From NCBI GenBank assembly GCA_009840635.1, contig VXNL01000098.1:1-64000 (forward strand): 64,000 nt of DNA, given 5' to 3'. A program made the translations under genes and the position numbers. Below are positions 1-9,999 of the stretch, one piece after another; the stretch's first letter is position 1, and the number at the start of each line of letters is the position of its first letter. The notes below the pieces were generated by a model. That model had not been told where the DNA came from. It searched no databases and saw only the letters and a program-made list of their open reading frames with translations. This stretch comes from Acidobacteriota bacterium (lineage in GTDB: Bacteria > Acidobacteriota > Vicinamibacteria > Marinacidobacterales > Marinacidobacteraceae).

Positions 1-195
1 CTTTCTTCCGGGACACCTTCTTTCGGGTGGCTTTCTTCCGGGACACCTTCTTCCGAGTGGCTTTCTTCCGGGACACCTTCTTTCGGGTGGCTTTCTTCCG
101 GGACACCTTCTTTCGGGTGGCCTTCTTCCGAGTGGCTTTCTTCCGCGTCACCCTCTTCCGCGTCACTTTCTTCCGGGTCGCCTTCTTCCTGGCGC
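1..195. repeat. 30-bp tandem repeats decaying into 15-bp half units inside the H1-like gene
   Basis: Four almost identical 30-bp units occupy 1-120. Variant 15-bp half units follow to about 195. Each 30-bp unit encodes ten residues on the minus strand (KKATR plus KKVSR), so copy-number change keeps the reading frame. The array may continue left of the window. Confidence 0.85.
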
Positions 196-409
196 CTGTC
201 TTCCTCGTGACCTTTTTGCGCGACACCTTCTTTCGCGTTGCTTTGCGCGCTGTCGCGTTGCGTGTCAACCGCTTGCGTGTCGCTTTCTTCCGCGTCGCCT
301 TCCTTGACGCAGCCGCACCGGAGGCGGTCCGGCGCACGGCAGTTTTTTTCTTTCGCGAGACTTTCTTGCGCGTGGCTTTCTTGGCCGACCGCCTGACCTT
401 TTTCTTCAT
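1..409 (-). CDS. Histone H1-like lysine/arginine-rich repeat protein (C-terminus cut by window edge)
   Basis: The minus strand reads open from an ATG at 409 to the left edge (136 codons, no stop). The product is almost entirely Lys, Arg, Ala, Thr, Val and Ser, built from pentapeptide units such as KKATR and KKVSR. Bacterial proteins of this kind (histone H1-like, AlgP-like) bind DNA non-specifically and may compact the nucleoid or act as regulators; DNA binding here is inferred from composition. A purine-rich stretch lies just upstream of the ATG. The gene is divergent from the menaquinone block at 613 across a roughly 200-bp gap. The plus-strand reading frame through this region is an antisense shadow of the repeats. 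Confidence 0.75.
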   Translation of the reverse strand, partial: MKKKVRRSAKKATRKKVSRKKKTAVRRTASGAAASRKATRKKATRKRLTRNATARKATRKKVSRKKVTRKTGARKKATRKKVTRKRVTRKKATRKKATRKKVSRKKATRKKVSRKKATRKKVSRKKATRKKVSRKK

Positions 410-612
410 TACAGTTCTTTTCACCCTTCGAGAGGAATCCGTTCGGGAGATAACGAACAAACGAAACGACGTCCCGCTGCGTAACCCGCAACTTCAGCGT
501 AACACTGCTTTCGAGGCTCGGTCAACCGATGCGTACACCCAAATGAATGAAACATGGTTCGATGTGGGGCTGTTAACCTTGCCGTCCGCGTCGCTCAATT
601 CCTCAACCGACG

Positions 613-1509
613 ATGAGGCACTTGTCTGGGGACGCGCCCGGTAACGTGCAGACCTCGGTTCGACACCGCTTCAGGGTCTGGGCCGAATACCTCAAGATCG
701 AACATACGCTGTTCTCGGTTCCGCTGATCTACGCGGGTGCATTGTTGGCGGAACCTCCACTTACCCCGAGCACGGCCGCGTTGATTCTCGTCGCGGCCAC
801 AGGAGCGCGTACGACTGCGCTGGGGCTGAATCGCATCCTCGATCGCCACCTCGACGCCCAGAATCCGCGCACGGCGAATCGCGCATTGCCGGCGGGCGCG
901 ATCTCCCTTCGGGGTGCAGTGGTCGTGGCAATTCTCGCGTTCATCGTCGCCCTGGCGGCGGCCTGGGCTATCTCGCCCCGTTGCCTGGTCATCGCTCCCA
1001 TCCCACTGGCGGCCTTCGTCGGCTATCCGCTCCTGAAGCGAACCACCAAGTGGGCCCACCTGGGACTCGGCGTGACGCTCGCTCTGGGCCCGCTATGCGG
1101 GTTTTACGCGGTGGCTCTCGAATGGCGAGGTCTTTTTCCGATCGTGATGTTGTCCACCTTCACTGCGCTCTGGTCCGCGGGCTTCGACATTCTCTATGCA
1201 ACCCTCGATGAAGAGTCGGACCGCAAGACCGGTGTCTTCTCGCTACCTGCGGCTATCGGAAGCCGGCGAGCGGTAAGGATCGCCGCGGGAATGCATGCCC
1301 TCGCGTTCGCTGCTCTTATGATTCTGTTCTCAACTTCGCTCCATGGTGCAGTGTCCGGCCTGCTGTTCATCCTCACCGGCGGCCTCTTCGTCTTGCAACA
1401 CCTGCTTCGGCAGCATGTGAATTTCGCGTTCTTTCAGGTGAACGCCGCGCTGGGTTGCGTCGTCTTCCTGGGCATTCTGCTATCCCAGACTTCCATCCCG
1501 GGATCATGA
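613..1509 (+). CDS. mqnP: UbiA-family polyprenyltransferase of the futalosine menaquinone pathway (MqnP-like)
   Basis: A 298-residue hydrophobic protein with both Asp-rich motifs of the UbiA superfamily: N73-x3-D77-x3-D81 and, near residue 192, D192 with D199 and D203. These bind Mg-prenyl diphosphate in the membrane. The family transfers an all-trans polyprenyl chain to an aromatic acid; in the futalosine route the acceptor is thought to be a dihydroxynaphthoate. The assignment to menaquinone rather than ubiquinone rests on the neighbours mqnE, mqnA and mqnC. Its TGA overlaps the ATG of the ubiX-like gene by 3 bases. A GTG near 649 is an alternative start, since no strong ribosome site precedes the ATG. 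Confidence 0.85.
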   Translation: MRHLSGDAPGNVQTSVRHRFRVWAEYLKIEHTLFSVPLIYAGALLAEPPLTPSTAALILVAATGARTTALGLNRILDRHLDAQNPRTANRALPAGAISLRGAVVVAILAFIVALAAAWAISPRCLVIAPIPLAAFVGYPLLKRTTKWAHLGLGVTLALGPLCGFYAVALEWRGLFPIVMLSTFTALWSAGFDILYATLDEESDRKTGVFSLPAAIGSRRAVRIAAGMHALAFAALMILFSTSLHGAVSGLLFILTGGLFVLQHLLRQHVNFAFFQVNAALGCVVFLGILLSQTSIPGS

Positions 1510-2057
1510 GAATCGTCGTCGGCATGTCGGGCTCCTCGGGAGCGGTTTACGGTGTCCAGTTCCTGAAGCGCTGTCCGGGCGAGAAACACCTCATCGTGTC
1601 CCGCTGGGGCGAGGAGGTGCTGCGGCTCGAAACGGGCCTTGCACTGGATGACCTGAAGGGTCACGTCCGACGTGTTCATCGCGACTCCGATCTGGCCGCA
1701 CCCTGGTCGTCGGGTTCGAACCGCTACGACGCCCTGGTTCTGATCCCGTGCAGCCTTTCGACGCTGGGCAAGGTCGCGAACGGAATTGCGGACACGCTGA
1801 TTACCCGGGCAGCTCAGGTCGCCCTCAAGGAGCGTATGCGCCTCGTCCTCTGTGTACGCGAGACACCGTGGTCCACCATCACCCTGCGGAACGCCCTCGC
1901 CGTTTCCGAAGCGGGAGGGATCGTGATGCCCGTGGCTCCTCCCTGGTACCGGAACCCCGACTCCATGGCCGAAGTCGTGGACGGCTTCTGCGACAAGGTG
2001 CTCGGCGTCCTGGAGCTCGGTGACGCTCCTGGCTGGCGGGAAGAAGAGACCACGTAA
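1506..2057 (+). CDS. ubiX: UbiX-family flavin prenyltransferase
   Basis: 183 residues beginning MRIVVGMSGSSGAVYG, the flavin-binding start of UbiX/Pad1 proteins. It also has the conserved PCS(L/M)ST-type segment near residue 80 and a VLCVRETP-like segment near residue 115. UbiX makes prenylated FMN, the cofactor of UbiD-type decarboxylases. In futalosine operons a UbiX/UbiD-like pair is proposed to decarboxylate the prenylated naphthoate. No UbiD homologue is visible in this window. The ATG overlaps the mqnP stop (ATGA), so translation is probably coupled; an in-frame ATG further upstream would start inside mqnP and is disfavoured. Confidence 0.9.
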   Translation: MRIVVGMSGSSGAVYGVQFLKRCPGEKHLIVSRWGEEVLRLETGLALDDLKGHVRRVHRDSDLAAPWSSGSNRYDALVLIPCSLSTLGKVANGIADTLITRAAQVALKERMRLVLCVRETPWSTITLRNALAVSEAGGIVMPVAPPWYRNPDSMAEVVDGFCDKVLGVLELGDAPGWREEETT

Positions 2058-2082
2058 GTCAGCGCGCTCCGGTCCTCGGACC

Positions 2083-2182
2083 GCGCCTTGTCAGCCGGGC
2101 CCCCACCGGGAGGACTGGCCCCACCGGGAGAACCGGGCCTCGCTGCTCTCGGCGGTCACGGGGGTTTCACCACAGGCTGCTA
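2083..2182. repeat. Dispersed intergenic repeat, copy A
   Basis: This stretch between the ubiX-like gene and mqnE shares several blocks with 5335-5440 and 12491-12690. The blocks are gcgccttgtcagccgggc and cccaccgggag (seen twice here), both also near 12.6 kb, and tttcaccacaggctg, also at 5.4 kb. The block order differs between copies, so this is a mosaic element. Confidence 0.6.
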
Positions 2183-2273
2183 AGATTTTTGCCCTTCGTC
2201 GAGGCCCTTTTGCCCCCGGGAAGCCGAACCCAACCGGCCTTTTTCCGGAGCAGCCTCGCTCCGGAGATTCCCC

Positions 2274-3386
2274 GTGTTGATTGCTGAAGGCGTCGCGTTC
2301 CGCGACCGATCCTTGGTTCCGATCTGGGAGAAGGTTCTGGCCGGAGACCGCCTCGACTTCGACGACGGAATGACTCTGCTCCGGACCGTCGACCTTCCGG
2401 CACTGGGCCGGATGGCGGACCACGTCGCCCGGGCGCGCAACGGGGACCGGGTCCAGTTCGTGGTGAACCGGCAGATCAACCCGACAAACCTGTGCGTTCT
2501 TTCCTGCGTCTTCTGCGATTTCGCCGCCAAGCCGGGCGACGAGCACGCCTACGAACAGTCCCTCGAGGAAGTCCTCGCGCAGGTGTCCGACGAACTCTCC
2601 GAGGTCCATATCGTGGGAGGCCTGCACCCCAAGTGGCCCTTCGCCCGCTATCTCGAGATCGTTCGGGAGATCCATCGGAACTTTCCGACCGTCCAGATCA
2701 AGGCGTGGACGGCCGTCGAAATCGACTGGTTCGCCCGGCTGGAAAAAACCAGCATCGAGGACATCCTGGTCCAGTTGAAGGAGGCGGGACTCCGGACTCT
2801 TCCGGGGGGTGGGGCGGAGGTGTTCTCGGACCGCGTCCGGAAGGAAACGTTCAAGACCAAGATCGGTCGTGAACGCTGGTTCGAAGTGCATCGGGCGGCG
2901 CATCGCATGGGGATCATGACGAACGCGACCCTGCTCTACGGGCACATCGAGACGCTCGCCGAACGCGTGGATCACATGATCCAGCTTCGGGAAGCGCAGG
3001 ATGAACGCGATCCGTCCGACGCCGGATTCCAGTCGTTCATCCCGCTCGCCCTGCAGCCGGGCAACACCGGGCTCGCCGAGCGTCAGGCCTCGGTGCTCGA
3101 GGACCTCCGGACCGTCGCCTGCGCCCGGCTGCTCCTCGACAACTTTCCCCATGTCAAGGCTTACTGGGTGATGCTCGGCGAGGACTCGGCGGCCATGGCG
3201 CTGAACTTCGGAGCCAGCGACCTCGACGGAACCATCGGCGAAGAGAAGATCGCCCATCTCGCGCAGGCAACGAGCCCGGTGGGGGTCGCCCGGGAGCGGC
3301 TCATCCAGATGATCCAGGACGCCGGCAAGGTCCCCGTGGAGCGCGACGCCCTCTACAACGTGGTGCAGGTCTGGGAGGCAGCCTGA
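2274..3386 (+). CDS. mqnE: Aminofutalosine synthase MqnE (radical SAM)
   Basis: 370 residues with the radical-SAM motif C74-x3-C78-x2-C81 that binds the [4Fe-4S] cluster. Downstream HIVGGLHP, GGGAEVFSD and LYGHIET blocks are typical of the MqnE/MqnC/CofH group. MqnE joins 3-[(1-carboxyvinyl)oxy]benzoate (from MqnA) to SAM-derived adenosyl to give 6-amino-6-deoxyfutalosine. It is separated from MqnC by sequence type (NPTNLC context, LQPGNTGLAE) and by having its own MqnC paralogue two genes downstream. The start is GTG with a purine-rich ccggag element upstream. It is followed after 25 bp by mqnA. Confidence 0.92.
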   Translation: MLIAEGVAFRDRSLVPIWEKVLAGDRLDFDDGMTLLRTVDLPALGRMADHVARARNGDRVQFVVNRQINPTNLCVLSCVFCDFAAKPGDEHAYEQSLEEVLAQVSDELSEVHIVGGLHPKWPFARYLEIVREIHRNFPTVQIKAWTAVEIDWFARLEKTSIEDILVQLKEAGLRTLPGGGAEVFSDRVRKETFKTKIGRERWFEVHRAAHRMGIMTNATLLYGHIETLAERVDHMIQLREAQDERDPSDAGFQSFIPLALQPGNTGLAERQASVLEDLRTVACARLLLDNFPHVKAYWVMLGEDSAAMALNFGASDLDGTIGEEKIAHLAQATSPVGVARERLIQMIQDAGKVPVERDALYNVVQVWEAA

Positions 3387-3411
3387 CCGCCGGCGGGCCC
3401 GGTACTCCTTC

Positions 3412-4212
3412 GTGCGCCTGCTGCTCGGGCAACTCGCCTACCTCAACACCCAGCCCTTCGAGCCGTTTCCGGGCCTGCGCGTGTTCCGCGCGTCTCCGTC
3501 CGAAATCGGCCGGCTTGCAGCGACTTCCGAGCTCGACGCCGGACTTCTTTCGGCGGGAGACCTGATTCGCAACGAAGGGCGGTACTCACCTCTGGGAGAC
3601 CCGCACGGCACCTTCGGAATCGCTTGCCGCAAACAAGCCGGGAGCGTGTTTCTCCTCTCGCGGCGCCCACCGGAGCAGCTCGGTGGAAGGATCGTCGAAA
3701 TCACCAGGGAGACCTCGACATCCGTGCTGCTGCTGCGGCTCTGGCTCGAGCAGCGGCTCGGCATCGAGCGTCCGGAGTACCGCCTGGGGGTCACGCGGAA
3801 ACACGAGGCGGTCCTCCTGATCGGCGACGAGGCGCTTCGCGAGCGGGAACGGCCCGATCCGCGGTTTCCCTACCGTTTCGACCTCGCGACGCGCTGGAGG
3901 GACTGGACCGGACTGCCCTTCGTCTTCGCGATCTGGAGCGCGCGCCGGTCGTTGACCTCGGCCAAGCGGTCCGTGCTCCAGGAAACGATCGCCGCCTCAC
4001 TCGAGCGGGGTGTCGGGAGGATTCCCGAGATCGCGGACGAGGCGGCGGGCCCGTTGGGGGACGGGTCGACCATTACGAGCTATCTCCTGGATTTCACCTA
4101 CCGGTTCGAAGAACCCGAACGCCGGGGTTTCCAGACCTTCCGGCGACTGGTAAGGGAAGGCAATCTCATTTCATCGCCACGTGCAATGCAGGGGAACGGA
4201 GTGTCATGTTGA
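3412..4212 (+). CDS. mqnA: Chorismate dehydratase MqnA
   Basis: 266 residues beginning MRLLLGQLAYLNTQPF, the usual N-terminus of the MqnA/MqnD periplasmic-binding-protein-like fold. It continues with a LDAGLLSAGD segment and GTFGIACR. MqnA dehydrates chorismate to 3-[(1-carboxyvinyl)oxy]benzoate, the first committed step of the futalosine pathway. The start is GTG. The C-terminus overlaps the start of mqnC by 7 bases, so the genes are co-transcribed. MqnA is preferred over MqnD because it sits directly between the two radical-SAM genes and begins with the MqnA-type GxxxYLNxxP pattern. Confidence 0.9.
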   Translation: MRLLLGQLAYLNTQPFEPFPGLRVFRASPSEIGRLAATSELDAGLLSAGDLIRNEGRYSPLGDPHGTFGIACRKQAGSVFLLSRRPPEQLGGRIVEITRETSTSVLLLRLWLEQRLGIERPEYRLGVTRKHEAVLLIGDEALRERERPDPRFPYRFDLATRWRDWTGLPFVFAIWSARRSLTSAKRSVLQETIAASLERGVGRIPEIADEAAGPLGDGSTITSYLLDFTYRFEEPERRGFQTFRRLVREGNLISSPRAMQGNGVSC

Positions 4213-5312
4213 ACAGTGCGATGGAACGGATCCGGCACAAGGTGGAGAGCCGCGTGCGGCTTTCGGAAGCCGATGCCGTCTGGTTGATGGACGAGGCTCC
4301 CCTGCTTTTTGTAGGAGAGCTCGCAAACCACGACCGTTTCCGCCGGCATCCGGAACGGGAAGTCACCTTCGTGGTCGATACGAATCCCAACTACACGAAC
4401 GTCTGCGAGGTGGACTGCACCTTCTGCGCCTTCTATCGGCCCCCTGGACACGCGGAGGCCTACACCCACTCCGTCGAGGAAATGCTGGACCGCATCGGCA
4501 GGGCCGTCGAGCAGGGCGCCACGACTGTCCTCCTGCAGGGCGGAGTCAACGAATCGCTGCCACTCGACTATTACCTCGATCTGGTCCGTGGAACGCGCGA
4601 ACGTTTTCCGGAAGTGACCCCGCACTACTGGTCGGCGGTGGAAGTCGAAGGCATGGCCAAGGTCAGCGGGCTCGGCATTCGTGAGGTCCTGATCAGGCTC
4701 AGGGAGGCAGGACAGGACACGCTCCCCGGCGGCGGCGCCGAGATCCTGAGTGATCGGGTGCGGCGGAAGGTGTCGCACAAGAAGGGGGGAGCGTCCGCCT
4801 GGCTCGATGTGCATCGCGAGGCGCACGCCGTTGGGTTCGTGAGTACCGCGACCATGATGTACGGCCACGTGGAAACGACCGCGGACATCGTCACCCACCT
4901 GTCGAGCATCCGCGAGCTGCAGGAGGAGTTCCATGGGTTCACGGCGTTCGTGCCCTGGAGTTTCAAGCCGGGAAACACTCCGCTGGTCCGGAAGATCCCG
5001 CACTACGCGGGGCCGAACGACTACCTCCGCATCCTGGGTGTCTCGCGGCTCGTGCTGGACAACTTCGATCACATCCAGGCATCGTGGTTCAGTGAGGGCA
5101 AAAAGGCCGGCCAAGTCGGCCTTCACTGGGGCGCCGACGACTTCGGAGGCACGCTGCTCGAAGAAAACGTGCACGCGTGCACGGGTTTCATCAACCGCAC
5201 GAGCATCGACGAAGTGCAGATTCTGATCAGGGAAGCCGGATTCACTCCGGTGCAGCGGGACACCAAGTACCGGACGTTGCAGGCGGGAAAGTCGGCCGGG
5301 GCTCCCTCTTAG
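4206..5312 (+). CDS. mqnC: Cyclic dehypoxanthinyl futalosine synthase MqnC (radical SAM)
   Basis: 368 residues with the radical-SAM motif C67-x3-C71-x2-C74. LLQGGVNESLPLDYY, LPGGGAEILSDRVR and VPWSFKPGNTPL are diagnostic of MqnC. The enzyme cyclises dehypoxanthine futalosine to the spiro-cyclic product that becomes dihydroxynaphthoate. I chose the ATG at 4206, which overlaps the end of mqnA; an ATG five codons later is possible. The frame is open far upstream, but that part lies inside mqnA. The MqnB nucleosidase and MqnD are not in the window. Confidence 0.93.
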   Translation: MLNSAMERIRHKVESRVRLSEADAVWLMDEAPLLFVGELANHDRFRRHPEREVTFVVDTNPNYTNVCEVDCTFCAFYRPPGHAEAYTHSVEEMLDRIGRAVEQGATTVLLQGGVNESLPLDYYLDLVRGTRERFPEVTPHYWSAVEVEGMAKVSGLGIREVLIRLREAGQDTLPGGGAEILSDRVRRKVSHKKGGASAWLDVHREAHAVGFVSTATMMYGHVETTADIVTHLSSIRELQEEFHGFTAFVPWSFKPGNTPLVRKIPHYAGPNDYLRILGVSRLVLDNFDHIQASWFSEGKKAGQVGLHWGADDFGGTLLEENVHACTGFINRTSIDEVQILIREAGFTPVQRDTKYRTLQAGKSAGAPS

Positions 5313-5334
5313 CAACCCGTGGCAAGACCCACGC

Positions 5335-5440
5335 GGCCCAGTTCTCCCGGTGGGAGCTCGAGCGGCGATGCATCCCGCCTGAACCGCGCCTCTGCGAGGC
5401 GCTCATCGTTGCGTTTCACCACAGGCTGTTGAGCCACTCC
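5335..5440. repeat. Dispersed intergenic repeat, copy B
   Basis: This fills most of the gap between mqnC and the transporter gene. It carries ggcccagttctcccggtggg, the reverse complement of a block near 12.68 kb, then gatgcatcccgcctgaacc (one mismatch to the copy at about 12.53 kb), then gtttcaccacaggctg, identical to copy A. Confidence 0.6.
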
Positions 5441-5442
5441 CG

Positions 5443-6759
5443 GTGACCTGGGCCTTCGCGGCGGCGCTCCTCGGAGTACTGGTCCTTTCGGCCTTCTTCT
5501 CGGGATCGGAAACCGCCTTCATGGCGGTGCGGCTGCACCGCCTGCGCGCTCTGGCAGTCCGCAGCCGCAAGGCCGCCGCCGTTGTCCGGGTGGCCGAGCA
5601 TCCGGAACGTTTCCTGGGTGCGATCCTGACGGGAAACGTCTTCGCCAACGTACTCGCCGGCGTACTGGCCACCGTGGTGCTCTCGGCGGGAGCGGAGACG
5701 ACGGAGGAGCGCGCCCGCGCGGCAACCCTCGCGACGCTCCTCGTCGGTGCGGCCCTGCTGGTCTTCGGCGAGATGGTGCCCAAGAGCATCGCCGCCCGTC
5801 ACTCCGAGAAGTGGTCGCTCGGCATGGTGCGCCCGGTGCAGGGATTGCTCTGGCTCCTTGGCCCGATCGCCGCCGCCCTGTCGTGGCTAGTGACGAATCT
5901 GCTGCGGGTCTTCGGCATCTCGCGTCCGGCGCGCGAGGCGACCATCAGCGCCGCCGAGATGCGGGAGAGCCTGCGGTTCGGATCCCCGGACGCCGACGCC
6001 GTTGAACGGCAGGTTCTGGTGAAACTCGCCGATGCCACCGGGCGGCGGCTCACCGAGGTCATGACCCCGAGGCGGGCGATCGTGGCCGTCCCTTTCGGGG
6101 CTGACGTCTCGGAGACGATGCGGCTCTTCCGCCAACACGGCCACACCCGGCTCCCGGTGGTGGGGAGCACTCTCGACGACGTGCGGGGCGTCCTGGACCT
6201 TCGTGACGTCCTGCCGGCAGTCGAATCCGGGGCCGACTTCCGGCCGGAGAACCACCTGACGCCGGCACGCTTTTCTCCGGGCACCGCGACGCTCGCCCAG
6301 GCGCTCGTTCAGATGCGCGAACAGTCCTGCCGCATGCTCATCGTGGTGGATGAACATGGGGGCGTCGAGGGATTGGTTACGTCGAGTTCGCTCCTCGGAG
6401 CCATTCGCGGTCCCGCACCAGGCGAGCGCGCGCCCGGGCCCGGGGGGAGCTTCCTGCTCGACGGCACCCTGACCGTTTCCGAGGCCAACGCCGAACTCTC
6501 CGGGCACGGACCAGTGCCGAGCGGCCCCGAAGTCAGGATCGAGATCCCGCCGGGGGACGACTACGACACCGTAGCGGGGTTCGTGCTCGCCCGCACCGGC
6601 CACATCCCGGAGGAGGGGGAAACCGTCTCGATTCCGGGCGCCGTACTCCGGGTGATGGCCGTGGACGGCCACCGGATCACCCGCTTGCGAATCGAGCCGG
6701 TCACCCCAGGGCCATCCGGCCCGGAAGCTAAAGAGGATGGCACCTCAAACAACGCCTGA
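5443..6759 (+). CDS. CNNM/CorC (HlyC)-family membrane protein with CBS pair
   Basis: 438 residues. The N-terminal DUF21/CNNM domain (about 1-165) has membrane segments and the signatures FFSGSETAF and FGEMVPKSIA. A CBS-domain pair follows (about 190-320), then a C-terminal CorC_HlyC domain (about 340-425) with DDYDTVAGFVLARTGHIPEEGE. Family members transport or sense Mg/Co at the inner membrane and bind nucleotide at the CBS pair; older annotations call them hemolysins without support. The start is GTG directly after repeat copy B. The 3' end overlaps tilS by 23 bases. Confidence 0.85.
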   Translation: MTWAFAAALLGVLVLSAFFSGSETAFMAVRLHRLRALAVRSRKAAAVVRVAEHPERFLGAILTGNVFANVLAGVLATVVLSAGAETTEERARAATLATLLVGAALLVFGEMVPKSIAARHSEKWSLGMVRPVQGLLWLLGPIAAALSWLVTNLLRVFGISRPAREATISAAEMRESLRFGSPDADAVERQVLVKLADATGRRLTEVMTPRRAIVAVPFGADVSETMRLFRQHGHTRLPVVGSTLDDVRGVLDLRDVLPAVESGADFRPENHLTPARFSPGTATLAQALVQMREQSCRMLIVVDEHGGVEGLVTSSSLLGAIRGPAPGERAPGPGGSFLLDGTLTVSEANAELSGHGPVPSGPEVRIEIPPGDDYDTVAGFVLARTGHIPEEGETVSIPGAVLRVMAVDGHRITRLRIEPVTPGPSGPEAKEDGTSNNA

Positions 6760-7867
6760 TCCCGGGGTCTCCCAGGCGTCGCCTCCGGGGGACACCGGGC
6801 CGCGGCGCCAGATTGTCGCGGCCGTTCGCGAAGCCCTCGCCGCCGCGCTGGACTGGTTTCCGGACGATGCCGGGAACCGTTCCGTCCTGGTCGGGTTCTC
6901 CGGTGGCATGGACTCGACGGCCCTCCTTCACGTGCTCGGCGGACCCGGCGGGGTGCGCGAGAGAGCCGGTGGACCGGCGCTGCTGGCGGCGCACCTCGAC
7001 CACCAGCTCCGCCCCGATTCCGGGAAACAGGCCAGGTTCGCGCGGACCATCGCGTCGTCACTCGGGATCGAATGCGTCAGCGGCAGGCAGGATGTCCGAG
7101 GCCGCGCCCACCGGGAGGGACGCTCGATCGAGGAGGCCGGCAGGCTGGCCCGGCTCGATTTCTTCGCCGAGATCGCCCGCGAACGGGGCGCCGCCACGGT
7201 TCTCCTCGCGCACACCCTCACCGACCAGGCCGAGACCGTTCTGCTCCAGTTGGCTCGCGGCGCCGGAACGCTCGGGCTCGGCGCCATGGCCGCGGTCCGG
7301 AACGACGAGCGGGGACTCGTGATCGTCAGGCCCCTGCTTGCGGTTTCACGGATCGAGATCAACCGGCTCGTAACCGGGGCGGGGTGGCCGTTTTACTCCG
7401 ATCCCTCCAACGAACTCGAGGGATTCACCCGCAACCGGATCCGGCGCCGGGCCCTTCCGCTCCTCCGGGAGTCGGTGAACCCGCAGGCGGAAGCGGCGCT
7501 CGGACGGGCCGCCGCGCTCCTCCGGGACGACGAGGAGTGGCTGAGCGAAATCACCTCGGAACGCTTCCGGGAGGTTGCGAGCATGGTGGAACGCGGCGGC
7601 TCCACCTTCGTACGGTTTCCGGCCGCCGCGCTCCGGGAGGCGCACCCGGCGCTGGCGCGCCGGCTCGTCCGGAAAGGACTCAGGATCGCCCGCGGAGATC
7701 TGCGGCGCATCGGAGCCGTGCACATCGAGGCGGTGCTCGGGCTCGTCAGGTCGGGCCGCGGCGGATCGTCGGTGAACGTCCCGGGGGCGGTCGCACGCCT
7801 CGAGCAACGGGTGCTGACGGTCTCGCCCGCCGCAAAGGCCCCCGGCGGAAGCGCCGACGGGTCCTGA
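6737..7867 (+). CDS. tilS: tRNA(Ile)-lysidine synthase TilS
   Basis: 376 residues with the PP-loop ATP-binding motif SGGMDS at 55-60. The HLDHQLRPDS segment and the AHTLTDQAETVLLQL helix are characteristic of TilS, as is the later NRIRRRALPLL motif. TilS adds lysine to C34 of the AUA-decoding tRNA-Ile and is generally essential. The gene is translationally overlapped with the transporter upstream, and ftsH lies 176 bp downstream in the same direction. The tilS-ftsH neighbourhood is conserved in many bacteria. Confidence 0.93.
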   Translation: MAPQTTPDPGVSQASPPGDTGPRRQIVAAVREALAAALDWFPDDAGNRSVLVGFSGGMDSTALLHVLGGPGGVRERAGGPALLAAHLDHQLRPDSGKQARFARTIASSLGIECVSGRQDVRGRAHREGRSIEEAGRLARLDFFAEIARERGAATVLLAHTLTDQAETVLLQLARGAGTLGLGAMAAVRNDERGLVIVRPLLAVSRIEINRLVTGAGWPFYSDPSNELEGFTRNRIRRRALPLLRESVNPQAEAALGRAAALLRDDEEWLSEITSERFREVASMVERGGSTFVRFPAAALREAHPALARRLVRKGLRIARGDLRRIGAVHIEAVLGLVRSGRGGSSVNVPGAVARLEQRVLTVSPAAKAPGGSADGS

Positions 7868-7947
7868 AGCGCTCCGATGTTCCCGCGTCACGCCGAGCTG
7901 TTGCCGGGTCCGGGGGCCGGCCGCGCCGGAGGATCCGGGGCGCAACC

Positions 7948-7953
7948 TATAAT
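7948..7953 (+). promoter_or_regulatory. Candidate -10 box upstream of ftsH
   Basis: A perfect TATAAT sits 91 bp before the ftsH ATG in the tilS-ftsH gap. I see no good TTGACA-like element at the expected 16-18 bp upstream. It is one of very few AT-rich hexamers in this region. Confidence 0.4.
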
Positions 7954-8043
7954 TTGCCCGGACGCCTTCGCATGTGTAACGAGCAAACCGAGAGCCGGCG
8001 AACACGGTTGCGCGGCCCGTTTCACGCAGACCGTTGAGTTGAG

Positions 8044-9966
<1,923 letters not shown>

Positions 9967-9999
9967 ACGACCGGAGGGCTCCTGCCGCCAGAGTTCCGA

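Noticed and set aside
27-644. A long plus-strand frame rich in Phe, Arg and Val
   Set aside because: It is the antisense of the Lys/Arg-rich H1-like repeats; the repeated FFRVA pattern is a by-product and there is no ribosome site.
1720-1740. tRNA T-arm-like string gggttcgaacc
   Set aside because: It lies inside the ubiX-like coding frame and no acceptor or anticodon stems surround it.
2091-3257. Long minus-strand frame opposite mqnE
   Set aside because: GC-rich antisense of a clear radical-SAM gene; no family resemblance.
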